Assembly (NCBI GenBank): GCA_046349315.1
Contig: JAXMCQ010000017.1
Coordinates: forward strand, 74,638-138,637
Direction: 5' to 3'
DNA: 64,000 nt
Source of the DNA: JAEUMG01 sp046349315
Lineage (GTDB): Bacteria; Pseudomonadota; Alphaproteobacteria; Rhizobiales; Aestuariivirgaceae
In this document: piece after piece, positions 1 through 8,619 of the stretch
How the letters are laid out: each line of letters starts with the position of its first letter
Numbering within the stretch: position 1 is the stretch's first letter
The notes under the pieces: model-generated
What the model was told of the DNA's origin: nothing
The model's input: only the letters and a program-made list of their open reading frames with translations
Database searches by the model: none
Translations under genes and position numbers: made by a program

Positions 1-1088
1 ATCCGGTTGAAGGTCTGGCCCAGCGTCGTGAGGTCGCCCGGCCCCTCGACCACCGCCACCTTGGCATCGAGATTGCCGCGCGACACTTCTCGTGCCGCAT
101 CAAGCAGACGGACGATCGGTGCGACGAGGCGATCGGAGAACCATAACCCGAGCCATACCGCGGCGAGAAGGAAGATCAGCGATACACCGGCATACATCAA
201 CGCGAAGGTCACCTGCACGCCGACGCGCTGTTCGAGAAGCTGATCATACTCGGCCTTGGCGGCGCGCGTCTTCGCCAACTGCTCAAGCACGGAAGGGTTG
301 AGCGTGCGATAGACATAGAGATAGTGCGACGGGAAATTCTGCAGCTTGATCAGCGCGCGCACCACATTGCCGCCCTCGCGCGGCGGAATGACCACAAGCT
401 CTCCCTTGTCCGCCAGGTCGATCATCTCCTTGGTCGGCGGAATGAAGGTGATGCGGTTATTCGCGGTCACATTGGCGTCGACCCGCTTGAGGCTCACATC
501 GAAGACGAAAACGCCGACCAGGCCGCGCAAGACCGCATGGCGCGCGACGCGCTTGACGAAATTCTGCCGGTCATTGTCGAACATCTCCTTCTGCTGATTG
601 AGGTCGGCGGAGATGGTGGCGACGTCGCCCCGGGCGGTTTCGGCGTGGTCCTTGATATAGGCCTCGGCAACCTGCGTGGCGGTATCGACGATCGAGCGTG
701 TCCGCTCCGAGAACCAGGCGTCGAGACCGCGATTGAGCGTGACCGCCGCAAACGCCGCGACGATCAAGGCCGGCAGAACCGCGATGAGGCTGAACAGGGC
801 AACGAGCCTGATATGCAGACCCGCGCCGGCGGTCTTGCGGCGCTTGGCGACAACCAGCCCCCAGATCTGCCAGACGATCATGCCGAGCATGATTACGACC
901 AGCACGAGATTGACGCTGAGGAGCGCGCGGATGACTTGGGCGGTAGGCTTAACGGGGGTAAGGCCGGTCAGGATGGCGTAAGTCGCAAGGCCCACAGCGA
1001 TGGCCAAGCATACAATGAATATGCCGATCCATGCGTGAATGCGGCTTACCGGGCGGACCGGCTGGCCTGTCGATAGTGCCTGAAGCAT
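1..1088 (-). CDS. ntrY: Nitrogen regulation sensor kinase NtrY, N-terminal part (cut by window edge)
   Basis: The minus strand is open from an ATG at 1088 to the left edge, giving about 362 residues without a stop. Three hydrophobic segments lie near the N-terminus (about residues 20-42, 55-75 and 88-105). A periplasmic stretch and a further membrane helix follow (about 290-310), then the start of a HAMP-like linker (around LVAPIVRLLDAAREVSRG). This is the known architecture of NtrY, the membrane partner of NtrX, and the gene lies 65 bases downstream of ntrC as in rhizobia. The kinase core lies outside the window, so histidine kinase function is inferred from family and position. No strong ribosome binding site precedes the ATG. 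Confidence 0.88.
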   Translation of the reverse strand, partial: MLQALSTGQPVRPVSRIHAWIGIFIVCLAIAVGLATYAILTGLTPVKPTAQVIRALLSVNLVLVVIMLGMIVWQIWGLVVAKRRKTAGAGLHIRLVALFSLIAVLPALIVAAFAAVTLNRGLDAWFSERTRSIVDTATQVAEAYIKDHAETARGDVATISADLNQQKEMFDNDRQNFVKRVARHAVLRGLVGVFVFDVSLKRVDANVTANNRITFIPPTKEMIDLADKGELVVIPPREGGNVVRALIKLQNFPSHYLYVYRTLNPSVLEQLAKTRAAKAEYDQLLEQRVGVQVTFALMYAGVSLIFLLAAVWLGLWFSDRLVAPIVRLLDAAREVSRGNLDAKVAVVEGPGDLTTLGQTFNR

Positions 1089-1153
1089 TACGCCCCGATT
1101 TTGAGCAAGACTGTTGCCAGAAATCAACAATGATCGTGGCATAAATGCGACAG

Positions 1154-2590
1154 TCAGCCGCCGCGGATAACCTTTAGGTCACGCATCCTTATCTTTGAAC
1201 GCAGCGTGTTGCGGTTGAGCCCGAGAAGCTCCGCCGCCTTGATCTGGTTACCCTTTGTTGCGGCGAGTGCCGCCCGGATCAAGGGGGGCTCAACAGATGC
1301 CAAAACCCGGTCATAAAGGCCGACCGGCGGCAATCCGTCTCCAAAACCCGCGAAATACCGGGCGAAATGGCCCTCGAGGAATTCGTCGAGCGTCTGCCCC
1401 GGATTGCCGCTCCCCTGCTCCGGTGCCCGCGGAGAGTCGGCCAATTCCCGCTCAATCATCGGCCCGGTGATGACTTCATCGACATGCAACGCCGCGACGC
1501 GGCGGATCAGGTTCTCAAGCTCTCGCACGTTGCCGGGCCAGTGATGCGCCTGGAGGCCTTCAAGCGCGTCCGCCGACATCTGCTTGCGCGGCAGACCGTC
1601 CCGCTCGGCTTGCGCAAGGAAGTGCCGGACGAGATCGGGGATATCCTCGCCACGTTCGCGCAAGGGCGGCAGGCGGATGGGAACGACGTTGAGACGGAAA
1701 TAGAGGTCTTCGCGGAATGAATCGCGGGCGATCATCTGCTTCAGATCGCGATGCGTCGCCGTGATGATCCGAACATTGGTCTTGATCGGCTGTGTCCCGC
1801 CGACTGTCGTGTATTCGCCTTGCTGCAGGACCCGCAGCAGCCGGGTCTGCGCCTCGAACGGCATGTCGCCGATTTCGTCTAGAAAGAGCGTGCCCGACTC
1901 GGCCTGTTCGAAGCGGCCTGGAACGCGCTGCGTGGCGCCGGTGAAGGCCCCTTTCTCATGGCCAAAGAGTTCTGACTCGATAAGCTCGCGCGGGATGGCG
2001 GCCATATTGACGGCAACGAAAGGGCCCCGCCGGCGGCGGCCGTAATCATGAATGGCGCGCGCCACCAGTTCCTTGCCGGTGCCGGATTCACCTTCGATAA
2101 TCACCGTCAGATCGGTCTGGGTGAGCCGCGCGATGATTCGGTAGATATCCTGCATCACCGAAGACCGGCCGATGATCGGCAATTGCTCCGGCGAGGACGC
2201 TGGCGCCGCCGGGGCTGGCCGTGCGGCCTGGTCAAGCGCGCGACCGACGAGCTCGACGAGGACGTTCAGGTCAAAGGGCTTCGGCAGATAGTCATAGGCG
2301 CCGCGTTCCGCCGCCGTGATCGCCGTCATGATCGTGTTCTTGGCGCTCATGACGATGACTGGCAGGCTCGGCCTGATCTTCTTGATGCGCGGCAGGACGT
2401 CGAAAGCGTTTTCGTCCGGCAGCACGACATCGGTCACGACGACATCGCCCTGCCCCTCGGCGACCCAATGCCACAAGCTCGACGCCGTGCTTGTTGCCCG
2501 GACATTGTAGCCGGCCCGGCTAATGGCCTGCGACAGCACGGTTCGGATTGCCGCGTCATCGTCAGCGATGAGCACCGTTCGCACGCTCAT
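1154..2590 (-). CDS. ntrC: Nitrogen assimilation response regulator NtrC (sigma-54 activator)
   Basis: At 478 residues this has the usual NtrC length. The receiver domain (about 1-120) has the acidic pocket DDD near residue 10, phospho-acceptor D54 in VVTDVVLP and K104 in LPKPF. The central AAA+ domain carries Walker A GESGTGKE (about 167), the sigma-54 contact loop GAFTGA and Walker B LFLDEIGDMP. The C-terminus ends in a Fis-type helix-turn-helix (AAELLGLNRNTLRSKI). Phosphorylated NtrC activates sigma-54 promoters when nitrogen is limiting. Its start overlaps the ntrB stop by four bases, so the pair is translationally coupled. Confidence 0.96.
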   Translation of the reverse strand: MSVRTVLIADDDAAIRTVLSQAISRAGYNVRATSTASSLWHWVAEGQGDVVVTDVVLPDENAFDVLPRIKKIRPSLPVIVMSAKNTIMTAITAAERGAYDYLPKPFDLNVLVELVGRALDQAARPAPAAPASSPEQLPIIGRSSVMQDIYRIIARLTQTDLTVIIEGESGTGKELVARAIHDYGRRRRGPFVAVNMAAIPRELIESELFGHEKGAFTGATQRVPGRFEQAESGTLFLDEIGDMPFEAQTRLLRVLQQGEYTTVGGTQPIKTNVRIITATHRDLKQMIARDSFREDLYFRLNVVPIRLPPLRERGEDIPDLVRHFLAQAERDGLPRKQMSADALEGLQAHHWPGNVRELENLIRRVAALHVDEVITGPMIERELADSPRAPEQGSGNPGQTLDEFLEGHFARYFAGFGDGLPPVGLYDRVLASVEPPLIRAALAATKGNQIKAAELLGLNRNTLRSKIRMRDLKVIRGG

Positions 2591-3735
2591 GAAACGGTCT
2601 CCGTTTCGGCAATATCAACAGGACTGCGCAAGACCGGCAGCAGGATACGAAACGTCGTGCCGCGATCGCGCGGGAAGCTCTCGACCACCCCGCCATGATC
2701 CTGGACGATCTTGGCAACCAGGGCGAGGCCAAGGCCGCGACCTCCGGATTTGGTCGTGACAAAGGGATCGAAAATATGCGGCCGCACATCCTCCGGAATA
2801 CCAGAGCCGGTGTCGTGAACGCAGACTTCAAGTGGCAGCGAAATCCGGTCGCTGGAACTCGAAACGGAAAGCTTCATTCCTGGCCGGAACGCAGTCGAGA
2901 GTGTGATTTCCCCCGCCTGGCCTGTCGACTCGATTGCTTCCACGGCGTTTTTGACGAGGTTCACAAAGATCTGGATTAGCTGATCGCGATTGCCGAGCAA
3001 TGGCGGCAATGACGGATCGTACTCCTCCCTGATCGTGACGGGATGCGAGAGTCCGGCTTCCACAAGCGATTTCACATGCGCGAGCACCACATGGATGTTC
3101 ACTGGCTTTCGTTCCGGCGGCCGCTCATCCGAGAACACTTCCATTTGGTCGACAAGATCGCGAATGCGATCTGTCTCGCTGCAGATCAGTCGAGTCAGCG
3201 CGCGATCGTCGCTCCCCAGCGCCGGCTCGAGCAATTGCGCGGCGCCGCGGATGCCGGCCAACGGATTCTTGATCTCGTGAGCGAGCATCGAAGCCATGCC
3301 TGAGACAGACCGCGCCGCACCGCGATGGGTCAGTTGCCGATCGATCTTGTGCGCCATGGAACGCGTCAGCAGCATGACGACAACAAAGGACGGATTATCT
3401 GAAATACTGGTCGCCTGCAGATCGACCGACCTCTCTCCGCCGGTTCGGGGGGTGCCGACATTGACCGCGTATTTCGTGACAATGCCGCCGGCAAGGCGGA
3501 CTTGGGCTACAGCCTCTCGCAACGGGCTCGAACTGTGCACCAGATCGGTCAGCCGGCAGCGCACCAATGTCGCGCTGCTCGCCTGGAAGAAATCCTCCGC
3601 CCCCGAATTCACAAATCGTATCCGGTCATCGGCATCGACCACGAGCACCGCATCGGGCAAGGCATCGAGAATCGCCGTAGCGCCGGGAAGCTCGGCCATA
3701 TTGTGTTCTGTGGCCAGCGCTGGATTACTCATCAT
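2587..3735 (-). CDS. ntrB: Nitrogen regulation histidine kinase/phosphatase NtrB
   Basis: A 382-residue soluble kinase with an N-terminal PAS domain (about 20-130), a dimerisation/phospho-acceptor helix with H153 in the H-box LAHEIKNPLAG, and a C-terminal HATPase domain with N, G1 (HDTGSGIP) and G2 (KSGGRGLGLAL) boxes. No membrane segment is present, as expected for NtrB, which reads PII protein rather than an outside signal and controls NtrC phosphorylation. It is the second gene of dusB-ntrB-ntrC-ntrY. Its ATG shares one base with the dusB stop codon. Confidence 0.95.
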   Translation of the reverse strand: MMSNPALATEHNMAELPGATAILDALPDAVLVVDADDRIRFVNSGAEDFFQASSATLVRCRLTDLVHSSSPLREAVAQVRLAGGIVTKYAVNVGTPRTGGERSVDLQATSISDNPSFVVVMLLTRSMAHKIDRQLTHRGAARSVSGMASMLAHEIKNPLAGIRGAAQLLEPALGSDDRALTRLICSETDRIRDLVDQMEVFSDERPPERKPVNIHVVLAHVKSLVEAGLSHPVTIREEYDPSLPPLLGNRDQLIQIFVNLVKNAVEAIESTGQAGEITLSTAFRPGMKLSVSSSSDRISLPLEVCVHDTGSGIPEDVRPHIFDPFVTTKSGGRGLGLALVAKIVQDHGGVVESFPRDRGTTFRILLPVLRSPVDIAETETVS

Positions 3736-4751
3736 CAGGCCGCCATCAATTCTTGTTCTCCAGCGGTCGCGTAGAGATCGCGCAAACAGCGCAGCACCAC
3801 ATCCGCCTGCGCTGCGACCATCAACTGTCGCCGCTGATCAACCGCTCGCTCGGCTGAGACGAGCCTTCGCTCAATGATGCGATCGACAGCCCATCCCAAG
3901 TGCTTGCGAGCGATGCGCTGTCCCTTCTCCGTGCCGTAGTGCGTGAGAATGTCCAGATGCTGCTCGATAATAAGCTCACATTCCTGGGCCAGTGACGGCT
4001 CCGCCTGTCCCTGTGATGGATTAAGCTGATGAGCGATGACAGCCGGCCACCACGGCCTTCCATTGGCCCCACGCCCGATCATCACGCCATCGGCGCCGGA
4101 AAGCGCAAGCGCACGACGCGCATCGTGAGCGGTTATGATGTCGCCATTGACGATGAGCGGGACAGAAACCGCTTCTCTCACACGTCGCACCGCGGACCAA
4201 TCCGCAGTCCCGCCATAAAATTGGCAGCGCGTACGACCGTGAATTGTAACCATCGAAACGCCGATTGCTTCTGCGCGGCGTGCCAGTTCAGGCGCGTTGA
4301 TCGAATTCGAATCCCAACCAAGTCTCATCTTCAGCGATACGGGCTTTGAAGTTCCCGCGATCGTCGCTTCGATCAGCGACGAGGCATGATCGAGATCGCG
4401 CATCAAAGCCGAACCCGAGAGACCGCCTGTCACCTGCCGTGCCGGACAGCCCATGTTAATGTCGATGAGATCGGCGCCGAGATCTTCCGCGACTTTCGCT
4501 GCTTCCTTCATCCAGCGGGCTTCGCGCCCGGCAAGCTGGATGGCCAGCGGCGCAACGCGACTAGCACCTGCCGCGCGCCGCAGCATATCCGAACGCGCCT
4601 TGACCAGTTCCTCGCTTGCCACCATCTCGGATACGACCAAGCCGGCGCCGTGGCGGTGCGCCGCAACGCGAAATGGGCCGTCTGAAACACCCGACATCGG
4701 CGCAAGGAAAACCGGATTGGCGAGGTGCAATTTGCCGATGCTTATGCCCAT
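3735..4751 (-). CDS. dusB: tRNA-dihydrouridine synthase DusB (NifR3 family)
   Basis: The 338-residue protein starts MGISIGKLHLANPVFLAPMSG, typical of FMN-dependent Dus enzymes. It has the catalytic-cysteine motif MGCPARQVTGG, the motif KMRLGWD, and HGRTR followed later by NGDI and GVMIGRGANGRPW for FMN phosphate binding. Dus enzymes reduce uridines in the tRNA D-loop. In rhizobia this gene was first called nifR3 because it heads the ntrBC operon, and the same order is seen here. It is divergent from ispDF, with a 109-base spacer that should hold both promoters. Confidence 0.95.
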   Translation of the reverse strand: MGISIGKLHLANPVFLAPMSGVSDGPFRVAAHRHGAGLVVSEMVASEELVKARSDMLRRAAGASRVAPLAIQLAGREARWMKEAAKVAEDLGADLIDINMGCPARQVTGGLSGSALMRDLDHASSLIEATIAGTSKPVSLKMRLGWDSNSINAPELARRAEAIGVSMVTIHGRTRCQFYGGTADWSAVRRVREAVSVPLIVNGDIITAHDARRALALSGADGVMIGRGANGRPWWPAVIAHQLNPSQGQAEPSLAQECELIIEQHLDILTHYGTEKGQRIARKHLGWAVDRIIERRLVSAERAVDQRRQLMVAAQADVVLRCLRDLYATAGEQELMAA

Positions 4752-4860
4752 ATTTTAGGCAAACCGTCCGTCTGATTGTATTTTATGCACCCTACTCGCT
4801 TCGGCAATTGCGTCAAGCCACTTCCTTGCCGCCGCGCTTGCGCACTGTTAGAGGCGGCAT

Positions 4861-6048
4861 ATGACAGTGATTGCAATCGTCGTGGCGGCGGGGAGCGGCT
4901 CCAGAGCTGGTGGTCCGAAGCCCAAGCAGTATCAGACGATTGCCGGCAAACCCGTCATTTATTGGACGTTGAAGGCCTTTTGCGACCATCCCGGGATCCA
5001 TCGTGTCTGCACGGTCATTGCCGCCGAACACCGCGACCTCTTCCTCGAGGCGACCGCGGGCCTAAAACTGGACCCACCTGTCGATGGCGGTCAGACCCGC
5101 CAGGAATCCTGCCGCATGGGAGTCGAATCGCTCAAAGTTCACAATCCGACCCACGTGCTGATCCACGATGCCGCCAGGCCGTTTGTCTCGCCTGAACTCA
5201 TCGATCGGGTCATCGGGGGTCTCGCCCACCATCCATGCGTGATCCCGGGTCTCCCCGTCAGCGATACAATGAAGCGGGCACCCGGGGGCATCGTAACGGG
5301 CACAGTTGATCGTGCCGATCTATGGTCGGTTCAAACGCCCCAGGGCTTCGAATATCCGCTCATCCAGCAAGCTCATGCCATGGCTGCACAAGCCGGTCAG
5401 TTGGGTCTCACCGATGATGCCGCGGTTGCCGAACGCGCCGGCCACCGCATTGCAATCGTGCTTGGCGAGACTGAGAATCGAAAGCTCACGACGCCTTCAG
5501 ACATCGACGACGCGGACTCGTTGTTGACGGCAAGGACTTTTGCCGGCCTCCCGGACGTTCGCGTTGGACAGGGGTTCGACGTGCACAAATTTGTACCCGG
5601 CGACGCAGTCACCTTGCTGGGCGTTCGAATTCCGCACCCCTTTGCGCTGGAAGGTCACTCGGACGCCGATGCGCCCATGCATGCCTTGACCGATGCAATC
5701 CTCGGCGCGATTGGCGAAGGCGATATCGGTCTTCACTTTCCGCCTTCAGAGTCGAAATGGCGTGGTGCCGATTCAAGAATATTTCTCGGCCACGCAGTTT
5801 CGCTTGTTGAAGCAAAGGGCGGCGTCATAGCCCATGCCGACGTTACGATCCTGGCCGAGGCGCCGAAAATTGCGCCCCACATCACGGCAATGAAGGAGAA
5901 ACTTGGCGAAATCCTCAATCTTGATCCCACACGGCTCGGCATCAAGGCCACGACAACGGAAACGCTGGGCTTTGTCGGTCGTCGTGAGGGCATCGCCGCC
6001 TTCGCGACTGCCACCGTCAGATTGCCGGCGCGCGGACCCTTGCGATGA
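4861..6048 (+). CDS. ispDF: Bifunctional IspD/IspF of the MEP isoprenoid pathway
   Basis: A 395-residue fusion. The N-terminal half (about 1-225) is the cytidylyltransferase IspD, with the nucleotide-binding start AIVVAAGSGSRAGGPKPKQY and the DAARP motif. The C-terminal half (about 230-390) is IspF, the MECDP cyclase, with the metal ligands in GQGFDVHKF and GHSDADAPMHALTDAILGA and a TTTETLGF motif. The fusion is common in alphaproteobacteria and carries out the third and fifth steps of the methylerythritol phosphate pathway. The ATG follows a GAGG sequence. The stop overlaps the cinA start by four bases. Confidence 0.96.
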   Translation: MTVIAIVVAAGSGSRAGGPKPKQYQTIAGKPVIYWTLKAFCDHPGIHRVCTVIAAEHRDLFLEATAGLKLDPPVDGGQTRQESCRMGVESLKVHNPTHVLIHDAARPFVSPELIDRVIGGLAHHPCVIPGLPVSDTMKRAPGGIVTGTVDRADLWSVQTPQGFEYPLIQQAHAMAAQAGQLGLTDDAAVAERAGHRIAIVLGETENRKLTTPSDIDDADSLLTARTFAGLPDVRVGQGFDVHKFVPGDAVTLLGVRIPHPFALEGHSDADAPMHALTDAILGAIGEGDIGLHFPPSESKWRGADSRIFLGHAVSLVEAKGGVIAHADVTILAEAPKIAPHITAMKEKLGEILNLDPTRLGIKATTTETLGFVGRREGIAAFATATVRLPARGPLR

Positions 6049-6569
6049 TCGGCGAACAGCTTCTCTCGCTTTCGATGGCGGTCCTCGATAAGTGCCGGAA
6101 CAAAGGCATCATGCTTTCGGCTGCCGAAAGCTGCACGGGCGGGCTCGTAAGTGCAGCCCTCACCGCAATCGCCGGTTCGTCCGACGTCGTCGATCGCGGC
6201 TTCGTCACATACTCTAATGATGCGAAGCACGAGATGCTCGGCGTCTCACGCGAAATCCTCAAACAACACGGCGCGGTGAGTCGGGAATGCGCTGTAGCAA
6301 TGGCGGAGGGCGCGCTTTCGCGCTCCAGGGCATCCATTGCCTGCTCGATCACTGGCATCGCCGGCCCTGGCGGTGGCACGCCAGAAAAGCCGGTCGGACT
6401 TGTCTATCTGGCCTGCGCCGCGAAGCATCATCCGACACGCCACCGGCGTTTGCTTCTGTCGGGTTTCGACCGATCAGCGATCCGTCTGGAGGCCGCGCTC
6501 ACCGCCCTTCGGATGATCGGGGATCACGCCGATCTGTTTCCCGCAGCCGGCGCCAGCGATCCCACGTAG
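6045..6569 (+). CDS. cinA: CinA C-terminal domain protein (nicotinamide-nucleotide amidase type)
   Basis: The 174-residue protein matches the stand-alone CinA C-terminal domain: LSAAESCTGGLVSAALTAIAGSS near residue 25 and GIAGPGGGTPEKPVGLVY near residue 107. This domain (PncC) deamidates nicotinamide mononucleotide in pyridine nucleotide recycling. The molybdopterin-like N-terminal half of full CinA is absent, as is usual in alphaproteobacteria. The gene is translationally coupled to ispDF, and its last 46 bases overlap the 3' end of the convergent ratA. Confidence 0.92.
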   Translation: MIGEQLLSLSMAVLDKCRNKGIMLSAAESCTGGLVSAALTAIAGSSDVVDRGFVTYSNDAKHEMLGVSREILKQHGAVSRECAVAMAEGALSRSRASIACSITGIAGPGGGTPEKPVGLVYLACAAKHHPTRHRRLLLSGFDRSAIRLEAALTALRMIGDHADLFPAAGASDPT

Positions 6570-7015
6570 ATCGTGCGCGCCCGCGCCTCGAAAGCAGCAA
6601 GCATCTTGCGCGCGGCCCAGTCGACCATTCCTGAGAGCAGCAGTTGCAGTGAGCGGCTTGCAAGCTGATAGTCGAGGATATACTCGACCTCGCAGCCACC
6701 TTTCGGATTGCTATGAAAGCGCCAGACACTGTCGAGATGCTTCACCGGCGGCTGATCGGAGGTCGAACGAATGGTGAGCTTCACCGGATTGAGCACCACT
6801 TCTGTTTTTAGATGTTCGAGGATTGCAAGCTTCGGATAGGCAACTTCGAGGCTAGTGGACAGATGCACAAAGCCGTTGGGTTCATTGCGGCGTCGCGTAA
6901 CCGTCGCTGACCGGCATAAGGGCACGAATTGCGGATAGGCCTCTATGTCCGCCACAACGTCATAGACCTGCTGGGCCGTAAAGGCGGACGAACGGGAAAC
7001 CGAGAATTTCGGCAT
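6524..7015 (-). CDS. RatA/COQ10 family START-domain protein
   Basis: The 163-residue protein has the Coq10/RatA pattern: the start MPKFSVSRSSAFTAQQVYDVVADIEAYPQFVPLC and the C-terminal ILDYQLASRSLQLLLSGM. The family includes yeast Coq10, a ubiquinone-binding START protein, and E. coli RatA, described as a ribosome-association toxin. For alphaproteobacterial copies next to lipA a role in quinone handling is more plausible, but this is inference. It lies two bases downstream of lipA and overlaps cinA convergently. Confidence 0.88.
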   Translation of the reverse strand: MPKFSVSRSSAFTAQQVYDVVADIEAYPQFVPLCRSATVTRRRNEPNGFVHLSTSLEVAYPKLAILEHLKTEVVLNPVKLTIRSTSDQPPVKHLDSVWRFHSNPKGGCEVEYILDYQLASRSLQLLLSGMVDWAARKMLAAFEARARTIYVGSLAPAAGNRSA

Positions 7016-7017
7016 TG

Positions 7018-7968
7018 TCAGGCGCAGTTGCGCGCTCTGGCTTCGCGCAATCGCTGGAAGTCGTCGCCGGCGTGGTGCGAGGAACGCGTCAGCGGGCTCG
7101 ACGCTACCATGAGGAAGCCCTTGGCATAGGCCGTCGTCTCATAGGCCTTGAATTCATCAGGCGTGACGAAGCGGTCAATGGCGGCATGCTTGCGCGTCGG
7201 TTGCAGATACTGCCCGATCGTAATGAAATCGACACTCGCCGTGCGCATGTCGTCCATCACCTGCAATACTTCTTCGCGCTCCTCACCGAGCCCGACCATG
7301 ATGCCGGACTTGGTGAACATCTTCGGATTGAGGTCCTTTACGCGCTGCAGCAGCCGCAGCGAATGGAAATAGCGCGCGCCCGGCCTGATGCGCAGATAAA
7401 GCGCGGGAACCGTTTCGAGATTGTGATTGAAGACATCGGGTTCCGCTTCGACCACCTGCTCGAGTGCACCGTTCTTGCGCAGGAAGTCGGGCGTCAGCAC
7501 TTCGATCGTGGTCTTAGGCGAAGCCTTGCGAATCGCCCGGATGACCTGAGCGAAATGGGCGGCACCGCCGTCGTCGAGATCGTCGCGATCAACCGAGGTG
7601 ATGACCGCATGCGACAGACCCATGGTGGCGATGGCGCGTGCGACCTTCTCCGGTTCATCTGAAACCAATGGTCCCGGCAGCCCGGTGCGCACATTGCAGA
7701 ATGCGCAGGCGCGCGTGCAGGTATCGCCCATAATCATGAAGGTCGCGTGCTTCTTCGACCAGCACTCGCCGATATTCGGGCAGCCCGCCTCCTCGCAGAC
7801 GGTAACCAACCCTTCGCGGTGCACGATCTCCTTCGTCTCCTGGTAAACGCCCGGTCCCGGCGCACGGACGCGGATCCAGTCAGGCTTGCGCAACAGCGGC
7901 GCGTCCGGCTTGTTGGCCTTTTCAGGATGCCGGGGACGCGCCGCGCGCATGTCGAGGAGAGTGACCAA
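7018..7968 (-). CDS. lipA: Lipoyl synthase (radical SAM)
   Basis: A 316-residue lipoyl synthase. It has the auxiliary iron-sulfur cysteine set CEEAGCPNIGEC, the radical-SAM motif CTRACAFC, and a serine near the C-terminus. The enzyme inserts sulfurs into protein-bound octanoyl groups, supplying the lipoyl cofactor for the pyruvate dehydrogenase genes next door. The start is a TTG at 7968 with AAGGA nine bases upstream. The resulting N-terminus MVTLLD matches the form I know from rhizobial LipA (MVTVLD), so TTG is preferred over the ATG at 7950. Confidence 0.94.
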   Translation of the reverse strand: MVTLLDMRAARPRHPEKANKPDAPLLRKPDWIRVRAPGPGVYQETKEIVHREGLVTVCEEAGCPNIGECWSKKHATFMIMGDTCTRACAFCNVRTGLPGPLVSDEPEKVARAIATMGLSHAVITSVDRDDLDDGGAAHFAQVIRAIRKASPKTTIEVLTPDFLRKNGALEQVVEAEPDVFNHNLETVPALYLRIRPGARYFHSLRLLQRVKDLNPKMFTKSGIMVGLGEEREEVLQVMDDMRTASVDFITIGQYLQPTRKHAAIDRFVTPDEFKAYETTAYAKGFLMVASSPLTRSSHHAGDDFQRLREARARNCA

Positions 7969-7980
7969 GTACGCTAGTCC

Positions 7981-8271
7981 TTAAGCGGATCGCCCGCGAA
8001 TGGCCTTCACAATGACGATGAGAATAACCGCACCGACCACGGCTACGAGAAGATTGCCCCAGAACCAGCCGCTGAAGATTTCTCCCAGCCGAAGGTTCAA
8101 GACGTTGGCAAGGAACGCTCCGATATAGGCCCCGATGATCCCGGTAATGATGTTGAGAATGAGACCCATATTCGACTTGGTCAGCTTCTCGGCGATCCAG
8201 CCGGCAAGCCCACCGATAAGCAGCGTGCCGAAGAAGCCGACGCCGCCACCCAGATCCATAAAGTTATTCAC
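7981..8271 (-). CDS. GlsB/YeaQ/YmgE family small membrane protein
   Basis: This 96-residue, very hydrophobic protein has three predicted membrane helices and the glycine-rich motifs GGLAGWIAEKL and ITGIIGAYIGAF that define the transglycosylase-associated (GlsB/YeaQ) family. Members are small inner-membrane proteins linked to stress responses, with no firm biochemical function. It lies between lpdA and lipA on the same strand, beside a second copy of the family. Confidence 0.85.
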   Translation of the reverse strand: MNNFMDLGGGVGFFGTLLIGGLAGWIAEKLTKSNMGLILNIITGIIGAYIGAFLANVLNLRLGEIFSGWFWGNLLVAVVGAVILIVIVKAIRGRSA

Positions 8272-8297
8272 CTAAGCCTCCTTGGCAGTTGACGGCT

Positions 8298-8549
8298 TCA
8301 GACGATAAGCCGCGCAATGATCACGACTATGACAGCGCCGATCGTCGCGGTGACGATGGCGCGGCCGATTTCATTCTTGATCCCAAGGTCAATGCCAGCC
8401 TTCTCCAACACGAAGCTGCCGACAAAGGACCCGGTTAAGCCACTCACCAGATAGGCAATGAGGCCCCCGCCGCTGCCGACCAGCAGATTGGCGAGCCAAC
8501 CGGCTATGAGGCCGATGACCAGGGCGATGATAATGCTACGGCTTTCCAT
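8298..8549 (-). CDS. Second GlsB/YeaQ-like small membrane protein
   Basis: From the ATG at 8549 the protein is 83 residues, MESRSIIIALVIGLIAGWLAN onward. It has a GLIAGWLANLLVG motif, a glycine-rich middle (LTGSFVGSFVL) and a hydrophobic C-terminus (TIGAVIVVIIARLIV), the same three-helix plan as its neighbour. Reading can extend upstream to 8582, but that adds WPCGCRTESD, which does not look like a membrane-protein N-terminus. The pair looks like an old tandem duplication. Confidence 0.8.
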   Translation of the reverse strand: MESRSIIIALVIGLIAGWLANLLVGSGGGLIAYLVSGLTGSFVGSFVLEKAGIDLGIKNEIGRAIVTATIGAVIVVIIARLIV

Positions 8550-8619
8550 GTCCGACTCCGTCCGACAACCGCACGGCCACACATATGGGCCAGCAGGGCT
8601 GACCCATCAAGCAAAAAGC

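Noticed and set aside
324..1076. Plus-strand open frame of 250 codons at the left end
   Set aside because: Antisense to ntrY, whose membrane helices and linker are readable on the minus strand.
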